DNA from: Annona cherimola
Lineage: Eukaryota; Streptophyta; Magnoliopsida; Magnoliales; Annonaceae
Direction: 5' to 3'
DNA length: 64,000 nt
NCBI GenBank assembly: GCA_030490835.1
Contig: CM059975.1
Span: 49,281,174-49,345,173 of the forward strand
Below are positions 1-12,980 of this stretch, piece by piece. The notes beneath the pieces were generated by a model, which made no database searches, was not told the origin of the DNA, and saw only the letters and a list, made by a program, of their open reading frames with translations. A program made the position numbers and the translations under genes. The number at the start of each line of letters is the position of its first letter. Within the stretch, counting starts at the first letter, position 1.

Positions 1-1093
1 CTTATTTATCTACATATTACACCTGTCTTAGAAAGACTTTTTGATCAGGAGAATGATTAGTAAAGTGAAACTTAACTTTTGACTATTTGTTGATCACATT
101 TGCACATAGCTTAACTTTTAGATTAGAAATGAATAACTTGGATTAATTTTAACAAGTTCTCCATGAGTTATTTCAATTTATTGTTATTTTTTTGCATTGG
201 TAAGAAAAGAGATATGATTGTATTGGTAATGATTAGAAATAGGCTTGATTTTACAAGTGCTAGTTGCATTTGTGATCCATGTGTCGATTGAAGACTAGCA
301 ACGTTTTAAGTTCTGAAGAGTGATAACTCTATAAAAATAGAGTTATCAAAGCTCATTTTGAATCCGTTTTGAATGCTAGTTTGAGAGAAACATGTAAGTT
401 TACGTAGATTTTGCATTAGTTTTTCATCATATATGCATTTCATTCATCGTGTGTATATTTCATACAGTTTTAGTTGAATTCAATATAAATCATATTATTT
501 TAGGTTATTTGTAATTGGATCATTTAAGATAGCATTTACTTATTTTATCTTTTTATTGTAGGAAAAGTAGTGCAATTCCCATACAATTTCAATGCAAAAA
601 AATGATAGAATGAAAGAAGAAGTTTGTCTCATGCAAAATGTAAGTTTTCAAGGCAAAGAAGTTGGCACCCCAGCCTCAACCACCACCAGACAGAAAATTC
701 TAGAAACAGGCAACATCTAGACAGTTCTAGAAAGTTGGCACCACAACTCCAGACCCACCCATGTGAAAAAACCACATGTGTTGAGCTCCATTTGCAAGGG
801 TGTATAAATTGATATTTTAGGGTTTGAAAAGCATAACTGAAGGAGCCATGAAGTGGAGCAAAGAAGAAGAGAAAAGAAGGGATTTCAAGGAAAGAGAAGG
901 AGATCAACTTGGAGGAGGGATCCAACTAAGTTTCAGCTTCTGTTTCTCTTTATTTTCTTATTATTATCATTCTCTTCTCTAATGATGTATTCGAACACAA
1001 TTTTGATAGGAGTCTTAGTTATGTTCATGGGCTGAAATTTGTAATGTTATGTTGTGATGATCTTATACTCCTAAACTATGCTTGATTGATTTC
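1..1093 (+). repeat. Athila-like LTR copy 1, left part
   Basis: AT-rich DNA without a credible gene. From about 322 it matches, in order, the stretch beginning at 5166: a perfect palindrome around TATAAAAA, then a shared 'agagaaacaYgtaaRttt...gcattagttttcatcat' block and a stretch ending in a purine-rich leader (about 860-915). The same order in two adjacent places, followed by a tRNA-Asp-type primer site at 21815, makes this an LTR of an Athila/Tat-like Ty3 element. The LTR is split at 1093 by the solo LTR that follows. The left boundary of the LTR is not visible, so 1-320 may be LTR or older flank. Confidence 0.5.
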
Positions 1094-4000
1094 TGTGGCG
1101 CCCCAACCCGAGCGTCACAATACGAGCCTTACTTTGGGATTGTTTATTGATTGGTAAATGTGAGTAGGATTATTGCCCTGTCACACGGCAAGTTCTTAAC
1201 ACATACATGTATTAGTAATTCAGTTCATAGGAATTTATCACATGACACTTAGTCATTTATTCATCAAATTGTCCAACTAGGCCATCATCAAGCCCTGATA
1301 TACACATTTTACATTTATTTCATACACATCATTTCCATCATAAAACTTAAAACTTTATAACATTCATATCATGTTATGATATACATACACCATCTATCAT
1401 CATTTTTTTTTACAATTTGACATATTCGACTCCATATCACACATCAACAGTGTATAATCCCATATAAATACAACAATTTTGCAAACATTCATTCCATAAT
1501 ACATCTCCCATCATATAGATGCATACAAAGGAATACAAGAATGAAATTTCTTCATTTAAACTTGTGCTTCTCCTCTGTAGCCATCCTTGCACCGGTCTTA
1601 GGGTTTAAAAAATAAATCGTGAATATTAACTCAGTAAGCAAGCTGCATAGTTTTCAGGCAACAATTTTCAGGCAAAGTTTTCCATGTATAATCATTTTTG
1701 AATAACCAACATCATACCCAACATGGGTATATCATGAAAAATACAAATGAATTTTTATCAACATAATATGAACATCATATGCTCGTACCCTAGCTAGGCA
1801 ACCATCCCATCATCCTGCTCCCATCTCAAGGAGGGTGTCGCCGGCTTGTCGCCTATTTTAGCGACTTGTTCACACTAGAGAGGGATAATCGATCCGCTTA
1901 CACCTCTAAGGTGGACCTAGTACCTTGTGCACCATGAACATACATGCTAGCATGATTTTCATGAATAACCATATAAATCATGATTTCTCAACATCATTTA
2001 ATGAAACAGTATTCAAGTCATTTTGTAAGAGTTATAGGGATGGTCATCCTTAAATAATTACAAAAACATTTAAACATCCATTGGCAATATATTATTTCAA
2101 AGTATTTAAATATCAATTTGCAACATATTGTCAATATTTTAAGAAGGCAAGGTTTTAAAAATTTGCTTGCTTACTTGAATTCACTTTAGTCTTTTTTTCA
2201 ACTTTTTTCTTACCTCTGCCTAAATACATGAGAATGACATTTCATTCATATTCATAAAATTCCATATGCTTGAACATCATAAAGTTTTTCAAGTTGCTTA
2301 ATTTTACATTAATTTACTTAACCCACTTGTCTTTCAAGTTTGGTGTCAGTTTTCTAATTCCCTCATTGGTATGACTTATGTTTCCATAACAACCATTCTT
2401 TTCATTTTTAATACCCTTATTTAGGGTAAATTTTCACATTCATTACATTCATGAATTTAACTCAACAAATGGAAGTTTATTACCTCCCATTTATCATTTA
2501 ACCCTCATTCTTTATATTTTTCACATTGGTGCTCATTTAAGGTACTTACTTATGAGTTAAGGCTACTACTTTTAATCCCAAATTTTTGAGATTTTACAAT
2601 TTTGTCAAAACAACCCTATATTTTCTCATTTTACCACATTTTCCTTTTATTTTTTTTATTTTAGCTACTCATACTTGGTCATTTTCCATTCTTGCCATCC
2701 GTACCCTTCATGTACTCTCCCTCAGTCACACATACATTATGTGTTAATCAAGTTTATATAAAACAGAAATTTTCTTTCCATTTTTGCCTAATTTAGACAC
2801 TTATTTTGTACATAATTTAGGATATATGCATGGAATTAAAATTCATCAATCAAATTAATCAGAACAACAACTTTCCCTTCATGCTTTCCACCTTGGATGT
2901 CCATATCACTATGGCCATACAAAACAAATTTTTACCTTTTTATTTTCAGCCCTTGGACATCCCCTTTTTGCTCCATATTTAGGGTATTTTACCCCTTTTA
3001 ATTTCCCACATATCATGTGTTTAAGTCTTGCATCATTTCCACCCTATTTGAGTAGAATTTGCATCAAGTTGTCAACCATAAATTTCACCATTCTAAGGTC
3101 CATCAAACATGTTTGGTTTAACATATATTAAATATGAAAATTATTCACATAATCCATACATGACATAAGCTCAAAATAGCAACTTTAATTGGGAATTTAT
3201 AAAAATTCCAGCTTGGTGCACTTAGTGTAACTAACCCTAGATTCACATATAACCTTCTTGAATGTTTGAATTGAGTCTTCTAATTCATTTGACATTTAAT
3301 AATCCTATCAAGGGCTTCTTAAATCATCATTTAACATTTATAATGAATCAAATTTATGACTCAATGATTGATCTAGAAAATTTAGAATTTATCAAACCAA
3401 ATTTGGTTTAATACCTACTTGTGATTGCGGGGTTTTACTTCCACTTTGCCTAGCTTAGTTCCTCCTCTTTCTTCCCTTCTTGTCCTCCTCTTTTCTTCCT
3501 TTTTTCTTCCTTTTTCCCCTGATTGGGACGTCCCTTGTTGAACCCTTAAACTCTTTTTTTTCTTCAAATCTGTCCAAAATGGACGTGTCGCAGCCCCTCT
3601 CTCTCCTTTTTATATTGCTGCTTTTACCTTCTAATTTCCACCTCATTTTTTAGGTTAATAATGTTCATAATTATCACCTTTGAGTTGTCATACTTATCTC
3701 ATGTAATTTCCATTTCTAAAAAAATTTTAAACATAAAAAATTTGCTTAAACAGTCCTTGATCACGTCCCATGCAGCCCATCTATTTTGACATTTTGTGGC
3801 AACAAAATCTGCCCAAATTGCTACTCATTTCTCATGCATTGAACGTCCTTGCAATTCAACTCCTTCTCATGCAATTTTTTATTTTTAAAAATCACAAAAT
3901 TTGCTCAAAATTCACCCCTTTGGACACCTCAAATGACCCCTTAATTGTCTTGACTTTTGCATTAAATGAGAAACTACTTTTTTGAAAGCAAAAGTCAAAG

Positions 4001-4555
4001 GATTTTGTCCATAAGTGAATCAACATTTTTCATGAGATTTAGCTTAATCAAAGTCATCCATATGATAGGCAATCTCATTTTAGCCATTCATAAAAAATTT
4101 CATCTCAAAATGACATTTTCATTGCAAGTTATGAGCATTTGAAAATGTCTCTTGGATTTTGATGAAATTAAATAATTATCACCCTGATTTAGTCATGATT
4201 AACATAATCCATTCCATTCATGAGGTAGAGCACGTCCACATGTGCTTACCTTTCAAATTTTATGTCAATCCGCCTTATGGGCGTCAAGTTACAAATTTTC
4301 AAACAATAACCTCATTAATTCCATTATTATCATCAATTTAATAATAATTAACGGAAAAATTAACCATGTCATATCATCATTTCCTATACCTCATTTAATC
4401 ATTTGTACAAATTAACCATATTGGGCTAAGGTGATTAACTTAATCACCTTACTTAATCAATTGCTTTAATTTCAATCATCCAATTTAATTATACAGTTAA
4501 CAATGATTAATTGCCTAAATTACATGTATGGATCTCACTTGTTCTTGGTATCACA
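1094..4555 (-). mobile_element. Solo LTR of a chromovirus-like Ty3 element, reverse strand
   Basis: A 3,462-bp LTR bounded by TG...CA (TGTGGCGCCCC at the left, GGTATCACA at the right) and flanked by the perfect 5-bp direct repeat ATTTC at 1089-1093 and 4556-4560. Read in reverse, its 3' end carries the same block (CAGGGCAACAATCCT-type, GGAGTAAGGCT, GGGGCGCCACA) that ends the LTRs at 7343, 10306, 18527 and 24875. Its other end matches the start of the 24875 LTR. No internal domain or second LTR is present, so this is a recombination product. A TATA-like box lies at 3605-3618. Small open frames inside it are not genes. Confidence 0.9.
3605..3618 (-). promoter_or_regulatory. Probable TATA box of the solo LTR
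   Basis: Reverse-strand GCAATATAAAAAGG lies roughly 950 bp into the LTR (reverse sense). This is about where the related LTRs have CTATAAATAGG. It is followed, in the reverse sense, by a purine-rich leader. Confidence 0.45.
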
Positions 4556-5165
4556 ATTTCTTATATTTGGAACAAATTTACAGATTTAATATATATGTGT
4601 TTGTGTGAGATTTACCTTTATATATTATGTTTAATATTTCTACAAGTTTGAACATCTTATATATTGATGTAATACTTAGATATACGCTTAGAAAAGTGAG
4701 GTTTAAATGAGATCTATATGTAAAGCATAGATTTCTAGCTACTTGTGGTGGTCAGATATTAATACAGATAGGATTATACTTGTTAACCCTATGTGATCTT
4801 GTTTAGGTTATGTGCAAATCAATCTTGTATTACTCCATTGCAAAGGAACATAACAATTGACTAAAACAAAGTTAGATCAATATGTGTTGGAAGATGTGTA
4901 AATATAAATGAACCTAAGTCAGTAAATCTCTACACAACAAATTAAGGAGGAACAAATTTAGTATAATTGGAGTTAAGGAATTCATAAATCCCATCTATCT
5001 AATCATCCCCCCTGAGAACCTTCATTAGTTACACCCTTATCACTAGTCAATTTAGTTGATTTTCTTTACTTTTGATAAAAATCCATTCAATGAACAATTC
5101 ATAATTGGCAATTAAAACTTTTAGTTGCGCTATGATTTAACTATCCCACCTTGTAGGATCAATAA
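4556..5165 (+). repeat. Athila-like LTR copy 1, right part
   Basis: The LTR sequence interrupted at 1093 resumes here after the ATTTC duplication. The stretch from about 4605 aligns with 21165-21600 (gaga-ttacctttatatattatg, then the 'cttggaaaagtg', 'tacttgtggtggt' and 'gttggaag' blocks). It ends near a GTAGGATCAATA block, which in Athila-type LTRs lies about 100 bp before the LTR end. The final part leading to the primer site is missing. The next bases already belong to LTR copy 2, so the two LTRs are joined by a deletion or recombination junction near 5165. Confidence 0.55.
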
Positions 5166-5620
5166 TAACTCTATAAAAATAGAGTTATCGAGACGAATTT
5201 TGTGTTCATTTTGAATGGTAGTTCAAGAGAAACACGTAAATTTGCATAGATTTTGCATTAGTTTTCATCATTTGTATAATTCTTATATCTTGTAAGGTTT
5301 TAATGTATTTTAGTTGCATTAAGTTTAAATTCATATCTTTTTGATTTTTTTAACTTTATTTAATCATTTAGGAATGCATGTACTTGTTTTTACTTTTTTG
5401 TTATAGAAAATGGGGGCAATTCTCATGTAATTTAAGGCAAAAAGTAGACAGAATTAGAAAAAATCACTTGAAGCTGTCAAAAAATAGGCCTGGTTCCAAA
5501 ATGCCCGTGGTTGCGGCCACCAAGTCACCGCCTCTCCAAAAAATTCCAGACAACAAGCTTCACCAAGTGTCTAGACAAACCAATGTCGTGGTTCTAGCAT
5601 TGTGGCACTGCGGTGCCAAC
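5166..5620 (+). repeat. Athila-like LTR copy 2, first segment
   Basis: Starts with the palindromic TATA region (AACTCTATAAAAATAGAGTT) shared with position 329, followed by the same order of blocks as copy 1. It is interrupted at 5620 by a copia solo LTR. The 88-residue open frame at 5378-5644 runs across the insertion boundary and is accidental. Confidence 0.55.
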
Positions 5621-7176
5621 TGTTGTAAACATGTGGCAAATTAAGCACTATCAATGTTTTGATGATTAACAACTCAATTTGAGAATTATCTAAGTACTAA
5701 TGTGATTATTCACTGATGTCAAGGTTCAAATGTTGAAAGATCAAAAGTTTGGCAGGCCAAGTCGCATGCCAAGTCGACTCAGGCATCAGCTTAGGTGAAG
5801 TTGGTATTGATGTTAACTTCAGTGTCGACTTCAAAGCCTAAAAATTCAACTGCGTTGAAATCTGGACCTTTAGACAGTCGAAGTCGCAACACCAAGTCGA
5901 CTCTACCTGCGACTTAGGAGAACTTCAGAGACAAGAGTTGGAGCTGATAAAGTCAAGTTGCATTTTAAGTCGACCTCATTATGCGACTTGGGTGAAGTCG
6001 CACCTGAAGTCAACTCAAACTCTCGACTTGAGTATAAATAAAGATCAAGATGTTCTTAAACTCATCATTCAGAAAGACGAAGTCCAATCAAGAGATAAAA
6101 ACAAGCTTGAGCCAAGATCACTTAAAGTTTTTATCAAATGATCTAGGAACTTTGAATAAACTCAAATATCATGAAAAATGGGAAGAACTAAAGTCCAAAT
6201 GAAGATTCATATGCATGAAATGTAAAAATCAAGGGAAGACAAACAAACAAGCAGATCACATTGAGTCATGAGCTTCAAGAAAATCAGATAGCTGGTGAAG
6301 TCGCATCCGAAGTCGACTTCACCTGCGACTTAAGTCAAGTCTGAAGACTAAGTCAACTCAAGTCTAGAACTTGACTAAAGAGGCAGAGGACCAAAGTTGC
6401 ATTTGAAATCGGCTCTAGTATGCGACTTGAATGAAGTCGCATACTAGGTCGACCCCAAGTGTGACTTGAATCTCAACGGTCGGAAAAATTCGAACATTGG
6501 CGCATTAAATTCGTGTCACCTACCTCCAAACGTTTGAATTTACTCTCCCCTATTTAAGATACTTCAAATGAACGAGGGAGACCAACGACATGGTATTGAT
6601 TGAGTTCAACCTCCTCATTCTCTAGCATTTATGCGATCTAAAAGAAAGTTTTCAAGAAGAACTCTATGTCAAGCTGCTAAGTGCTGAATTGCCTCATCAT
6701 CAACTTCCTCTACAAATTCTTCTCTGTGCAAGAATCAGTCTACACATCTGTAAAGTGTAGTTTCCTTCTTTATTTATTAATCATTTGTGTTCCAATTGGT
6801 TTAGTATTGGTAACTAAGATAAAGTGAAGGCAAAGTAGCTGTGATTAGAGTGTAACTCGTCATCTACTTGTAATGAGTTTGTATAAAGTCCCCTAAAGCT
6901 AAAATCTAGAAGAGAGCAAGGGCTCTACTGTATTGCTATTCTGATTAGTGGAACCCAAGATACTAAGGTGTGTTCTTGGAGGAGTGGAGTAGGAAGGGTT
7001 GTCCCGAACCAAAATAATTTCTTGAGTTCTATTGTTTATTGCTCATATATTTCATGTTTTTCATTCAAGGGGGTTAAAACTATCAAGAGGTTAAGCTTTC
7101 ATGTAAAGAAAGAATTTCTTAAAAAACCCAATTCACCCCTCCCCTCTAGGTCTTTGCTATAAACTCGGAACCAACA
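5621..7176 (+). mobile_element. Solo LTR of a Sirevirus-like copia element
   Basis: A 1,556-bp LTR starting TGTTGTAAAC and ending GGAACCAACA. It is clearly related to the LTRs at 49617 and 58998: same start, the shared 'ctagaa(t/a)ctagaagagagcaag' block, the same 'cccaattcacccctcccctc' run and the same ending. It carries about six diverged GTCGAC palindromes with GCGACTT half-sites. Flanks are CCAAC (5616-5620) and TCAAT (7177-7181), identical at 3 of 5 positions with both differences C to T, so I read them as a decayed target duplication. The TATA region (around 6553) reads CTATTTAAGA, damaged relative to the younger copy. Confidence 0.8.
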
Positions 7177-7342
7177 TCAATAACTTTGTGTGTGAAATCT
7201 CACACGTGCCAAGCTCAATTTCATGGGGGTATAAATACTTAGCTTAGGGTTTGCAAAAAAGATAATCTAGGACACATGGGTGCTGTGGGAGAAGGGGGGA
7301 AAACTAGAGCTTCAAGGTAAGAGGGTGATTTAAGTGGAAAAT
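7177..7342 (+). repeat. Athila-like LTR copy 2, second segment
   Basis: Short stretch between the copia solo LTR and the chromovirus. It holds a GTATAAATAC box (about 7230) and a purine-rich leader (about 7290-7330) matching 810-915 of copy 1. It continues after the chromovirus at 20918. Confidence 0.5.
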
Positions 7343-9920
7343 TGTGAAACCCAGCTTCTTTTTAGGCAATACACATATTACCTAGGGTCGTAAACCCTAG
7401 ATTTTTGTAAGAATTTTTATGACGAATAAAAATTCATGAATTATATTCGTAAATATGTGTATTAGAGATTAAAATAATGTAATTAAGGATTTAACCCACA
7501 TGAATAGTAACCCAAGGATTAAGACACGTGATTAAGAGTTAATCACTTGGATTAACCTAATCACAAAAAGACGAAAAAGGAGATTTATGCACTAAAGGAC
7601 GAAATAGCAATACTTTTTAATATTTTAAGAAAATTTTTTATTTTAGTGAGAAAATTTTTGATTTTAGTTAGAAAATAAAGAAAAATTCATAAATTGAAAT
7701 CTGGACGTTGGATTTAGATGAAATTTTTTATGGATGGTTAAAAATCTATGATGAACATGATGAATGGGGTAAGATGTGATGAAAATCATGAATTAAGGTT
7801 CAAGATGAAACGTCAATTGTAGATTAACAAGGTAGCTCACCTTTTTCATTAATTTCCTTTGACTTTCTAATTAAATTTAAATAATTAAAAATAAAAATAA
7901 TTAATGAAAATCAGCAGGGAGGGTAGGGGTGTGCAGGGGGGAGACTTTTGGGCAAAAATTCAATGGCTTAAAATCATCTTCATCAAGAATCAATGGTTGA
8001 GATTGAATTAGCTTAAAATAATTAATTTTAATAATCGTAAATAAATAGGGCTGCTAGAGGGGAGCGTGAGCTGCTGTAGGGTGGTTGCACAAAGATCAAA
8101 ACATTGCATGGGATTTGGAAAAAAATATTTAGAAATTAATACCTTGAGCAAGGGGGTAAATTATAATTTAATGAAAAATGAGCATCTATAAATAGGGGAT
8201 GCATGGGACGTCCAAAGGCACACACATTCCAGCTCAAGCTTGAGAAATTCAAGCCTTTCCCACCCCCAAATTTCGTTTTTAAGAGAGAAAGAGAAGGTTA
8301 GAGAGAGAAAGGGCAAATAGGAGGAGAGTTTTTCTACTTCAGGTAAGGGGATTCTTTCCAAATTTATTTTAGGTGTTAATTAGGGTAAAATCATGCTTAT
8401 ATAATTCCTAAGCATGAGAAAATAAGTATAGTTATAATGCTTAATTGGAATTATGACAAAACATAAAAAATTTAGAGCAAGAATAGAGCATTCGGGAAGA
8501 TAACATATGATATGTGTAAATAATGCTCCAATATTGATAAATGATGATTTGGGATGAATGTTTATGATAGTTATGATGTTGAAATGATGATATATTAATC
8601 TCATAATTTTTGGGTTTAAGGATTATGCTTAAGTGAAATTATGATGAATTTTAATGTATGCAGAAAGTGATTTAATTAGCCAAGTTTATGATGATAAATT
8701 CAAAATTCATGAATTTTTCCATGATATACTAAACATAAGCTGTGTCATGGTATTTTTATTTTTGGAAAAAATGTCAATTTTTGGAACCCATGAACAGTAC
8801 CCAACTCGTCGTGAACAGTTACCCGGATGATCAGTAAATGTGAACAGTAATTTGTCTACAGTAATCATGAACAGTGATTTTGAGTATTAACTATGAAAAT
8901 GAACAATGTGATTTTGAAGAAAATTTGAGATTAATATTTATATTATATAATGATGGAATTTTTAAAGAACCTATGGATAAAAAATCCGTATAAGGAGATA
9001 ATGACTAAATATTATAAAGCATGCATGGGAAGCAACCTGAATGGAATGAATAAAATGTCCTTTTTCCATGAATAGGAAAAGGGATAGAAAAGGCCAAGGA
9101 CACCGACTAAAAAGGTAAGCAAGTTATATACTTTCTAAAATGTTTCTAAATGATTGCTAATTGTTTGCTCACATGTTTTATGAATTATATTTAAGGATGG
9201 TCATTCCTATAATGTTTTACATGAAATGATTGCTAACCGCTTGTTAAATGCTTTTATAAAATGTTTATGGTTTATAAATATCATGCCGGCATGTGTGTGT
9301 AAATGAGCATGGTGCACGAGGAATAGGCTATAGTTGAGGTAGTAAGTGGACCGGATGTCCTCATCTCTATCGCCAAGTCGCTTATATAGGCTCAGGCCGG
9401 TGGCGACCTCCCTGAGATTGGGGCATGTATGAGATGGGCGCCTAGCTAGCGTCGCTTCTAAAGGAATGTCATGAAATGATATGAATGCATTGCACTTGCA
9501 TTTTATGAAATACATGAAAAAGATAGAAAATTTATGTATGACTTGCTTACTGAGTATTATGACTCACCCATGTTTTTCAAAACGTCAGACAGGAAATAAT
9601 GATGAAGGTGGCATACGAAATGGCATGCAAAAGTTGTGATAGAAATGTTGTATATGATAATGTTTATGTAAAGACGATGATGAAGAATCTAATGTTCTTT
9701 CAGTTTGAGGAATGATGATGTTTATGAACAGATAAAGATCATAACGCTATATGTAAAGTATATTACAAGTTGAGTGAATGTTGATAATTTTCCATGTATT
9801 GATGTTATAAATATATATATAATCCTATCGTGTGATCAGGGCAACAATCATGAGTCACGTTTACCAATCAAAATCGGTTCCGGAGTAAGGCTTCTAGGCA
9901 CCCCGGTTCGGGGCACCACA
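7343..9920 (+). repeat. Chromovirus 5' LTR
   Basis: A 2,578-bp LTR from TGTGAAACCC to GGGGCACCACA, directly followed by the primer binding site. It matches the 3' LTR at 18527-20917 end to end, except that about 187 bp (roughly 8818-9003) are absent from the 3' copy. Landmarks shared with the other LTRs of this group are CTATAAATAGG (8186), GGTAAGCAAG (about 9113), GCTTACTGAGTA (about 9544) and the CAGGGCAACAATCAT...GGAGTAAGGCT end block. Confidence 0.92.
8186..8196 (+). promoter_or_regulatory. TATA box of chromovirus 5' LTR
   Basis: CTATAAATAGG, followed within about 20 bp by GGGACGTCC and a purine-rich leader. The same arrangement recurs at 11125 and 19363. Confidence 0.7.
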
Positions 9921-9925
9921 GAAGT

Positions 9926-9937
9926 TGGTATCGGAGC
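9926..9937 (+). other. Primer binding site, initiator-Met tRNA type
   Basis: TGGTATCGGAGC lies 5 bp after the LTR end. It differs by one base from the usual TGGTATCAGAGC, complementary to the 3' end of initiator tRNA-Met. This fixes the 5' LTR end and the element's orientation. Confidence 0.85.
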
Positions 9938-10305
9938 ATGGATTGGTAAATAGGCAAAAAAGAAAAGAAATGATCAAATTAGAATACATAAAATCATAAT
10001 TATGATTAATTGATTTATCATTGATGATCTATATGTAGATGATAGATAAAGGAAAGGCTGCATTAAGTGCAAGGGAATTAGAGGAACAAGAAAGGGAACG
10101 GGCTCGGGAAAGAGTTGATAGATGGTTAGCGTCTCGAGAAGATTTAACCATGAGACCCCCAGTTCCCACTAGTTACCTGGCTCTATCATATATTAGAAGA
10201 CCAGAAGCACGTCGCCCTCCAGTACCTATAATCTTCTCTAGCCAACCACTAGGGTTTCCAGTATTACCTGAAATCCACCAGGCAGAGTCCTCTAGCAAGG
10301 CGCTT

Positions 10306-12980
10306 TGTGAAACCCAGACCATATACGCATCATTTCGGGTTGTAAACCCTAGATTCTTTGCAATTATTTTTATGATGAATAAAAATTCATGAATTATATT
10401 GATGGATATGTGCATTGGAGATTAAAATAATGCAATTAAGAATTTAACCCACGTGAATAGTAACCGAGGATTAAGACACGTGATTAAGAGCTAATCACTT
10501 GGATTAACCTAATCACAAAAAGACGAAAAGGAGATTTAATCACAACAAGACGAAATAGCAATTCTTTTTTATATTTTAATCCAATTTTGGATTTTAGTGA
10601 AAAATTAAAGAAAAATTCATAATTTGCAATTCAGGCGTCGGATTTAGATGAAATTTTTTATGGATGATTAAAAATTCATGATGAACATGATGAATGGGTT
10701 AAGATGTGATGAAAATCATAAATCAAGTGTCAAGATTAAACGTCAAATGGAGATCAAAAAGTAACTTATCTTTTTCATTAAATTCCATTTGACTTTTTAT
10801 TAAATTAAATAATTAAAAAATTAAAAAATTAAATGAACAGAATCTATTGCAGGAGCATGGCAGGGGGTGAGTGGATAATTGACCAAAAATCAATGGTCCG
10901 TGATCATCATCATCATAAACCAACGGCTAGGATTTAATTTGCTTAAAATAAATAAATTTTAATAAATAAAAAAATATAGAAAAATAGGGCTGCCATAGGG
11001 GGGCTGGAGCAGGCCTAGGGTGGGTGCATAAGGCTCCATGCACCTTTTGAAATTGGAAAAAAACACATTTGCAATTTCACACCTTTAGCAGGGGGTAAAA
11101 TCCAAATTTATGAAAAATCAAGCCCTATAAATAGGGGCCAAGGGGGGACGTCCAAAGCACAACAAATCCAGCTCCATTTGAGCATTTTTCACCCCACTAC
11201 GTTTTAGCTTTGAGGAGAAAGAAGAGGAGAAAGTTAGAGAGAGAAAGTGTGAGAAAAAGAGAGATATCTCCACGTCGGGTAAGTGGTTTCTTTTCAAATT
11301 TCTTTTGGCCATTAAGTAGGGTAAAACAATGCTTAGATAATTCTTAAGCATGAGAAAATAAGTAAATTTATAATGCTTAATTGAAATTATGTCGAAACAT
11401 CAAAAATTTGGAGCAAAGATAGAGCATTCGGGAAGATAGCATATGATATGTGTAAATAATGCTCTAAAATTGATAAATGATGATTTGGGATGAATGAATA
11501 TGATAAATATGATGTTGGAATGATGATATATTAATTTTATGATGATAAATATGATGTTGGAATTATGCTTAAGTGAATTTATGTTGATTTTAGTATATGG
11601 AGAAAATGATTTATTTAGCCAAGTTAATGATGATAAATTCAAAATTCATGAATTTTTCCATGATATACTAAACATAAGCTATGTCATGGTATTTTTATTT
11701 TTGGGAAAAATGTCAATTTTTGGAACCCATGAACAGTAACCCCATGTTGCTGTGAACAGTACCATAAACAGTGATTGCTATAGTATTTTGCTACAGTGAC
11801 ATGAACAGTAATTATGAATAGTGAACAGCGTGATTTTGGGAAAAAAATTGAGATTTATTTTTATGAGGATATATGGATGGAATTTTTAAAGGATTTATGG
11901 ATAAAAATCCATATAAGAAGGTAACAACCAAATATATTTATAAGATTAACCTCTATAGAAATGAGGTAATGGATGATTATAAAGCATGCATGGGAAGTAA
12001 ACTAAGACATGAAATGATATAGATAAAATATCATTTTTCCTTGTATAGGAAAAAAAAAGGAAAAGGTGGAGGACACAGACTGAGGAGGTAAGCAAGCTAT
12101 ATGCTTTCTAAAATATTTCTAAATGATTGCGAATTGTTTGCCTACGTGTTTTATGAATTAAATTTAAGGATGACCATTCCTATAATGCTTTACGTGAAAT
12201 GATTGTTAACTGCTTGTTAAATTACTTTCTAAATGATTTATCAAGTTTTATAGAGCATGTCATGCCAGCATATGTATGTATGAATATAGTGCACAAGGAA
12301 AAGGCTTTGGTAGAGGTAGTAAGCGGATCAGAGGGTCCCCCTTCACTATTGCCAAGTCACACGGGCTGTGTGCCGGCGGCATCCTCCCAGAGGTTGGAGG
12401 CATAAGGAAAGTTATGAATGAATGAATGCATTGTATTCTCATGAAATGCATGAAAAAGTTTCTATCCCATTGGTAATTGATCACTTGGTAAGTGTCTCCT
12501 ACCAAATGGGGAGAAATGCATTTGAATGAAAGGAAAATGTTTACTTGCCAAAGAAAAAGGCTTGCTTACTGAGTATTAGTACTCATATGTGTTTTCGAAA
12601 TGACAAACAGGCTATGGAGCTGACTCATAAAGGATGCCAGGTAGAAATGACCTGCAAATTTAATTGCAGTTCTATGTATGCGTCCAAAGGAAAAAATGTA
12701 TGATAATCATGTTGAAGACATGTTTTATGGATATTACAAACATGATTGTACTTATGTGAATTATTTCAATAAAAAGAAGATATGAATGATTTTATGATGA
12801 TATGGATGAGTTTATTATGAATAAAGTGTATGCTTAAGTGACGAATGAAAAGAAAAAAAAAATTGGACGAGATCCAATTAAGAACCCGCCGCGTGATCAG
12901 GGCAACAATCCTGAGTCACATTTACCAATAAACAAGATCCCGGAGTAAGGCTTCTAGGCACCCCGGTTCGGGGCGCCACA
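10306..12980 (+). mobile_element. Nested solo LTR inside the chromovirus
   Basis: A 2,675-bp LTR, TGTGAAACCC to GGGCGCCACA, flanked by perfect CGCTT at 10301-10305 and 12981-12985. It is colinear with but clearly diverged from the host element's own LTRs, so it comes from a sister subfamily. It carries CTATAAATAGG (11125), the GGTAAGCAAG site (about 12088) and the GCTTACTGAGTA block (about 12563). No internal domain is left. The 11539 and 12199 open frames inside it are accidental. Confidence 0.95.
11125..11135 (+). promoter_or_regulatory. TATA box of nested solo LTR
   Basis: CTATAAATAGG with a GGGACGTCC block just downstream, as in the other LTRs of this family. Confidence 0.65.

Noticed and set aside
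9926..9937. tRNA-like signal near primer binding sites (also 21815, 51396)
   Set aside because: Only the short complement to a tRNA 3' end is present; no cloverleaf. No tRNA or rRNA gene was seen in the window.
7343..12980. Reading the 7343 and 10306 LTRs as the two LTRs of one short element
   Set aside because: 10306-12980 has its own CGCTT duplication and interrupts an ORF in phase, while 7343 pairs with 18527 through the primer site, gag-pol and purine tract.
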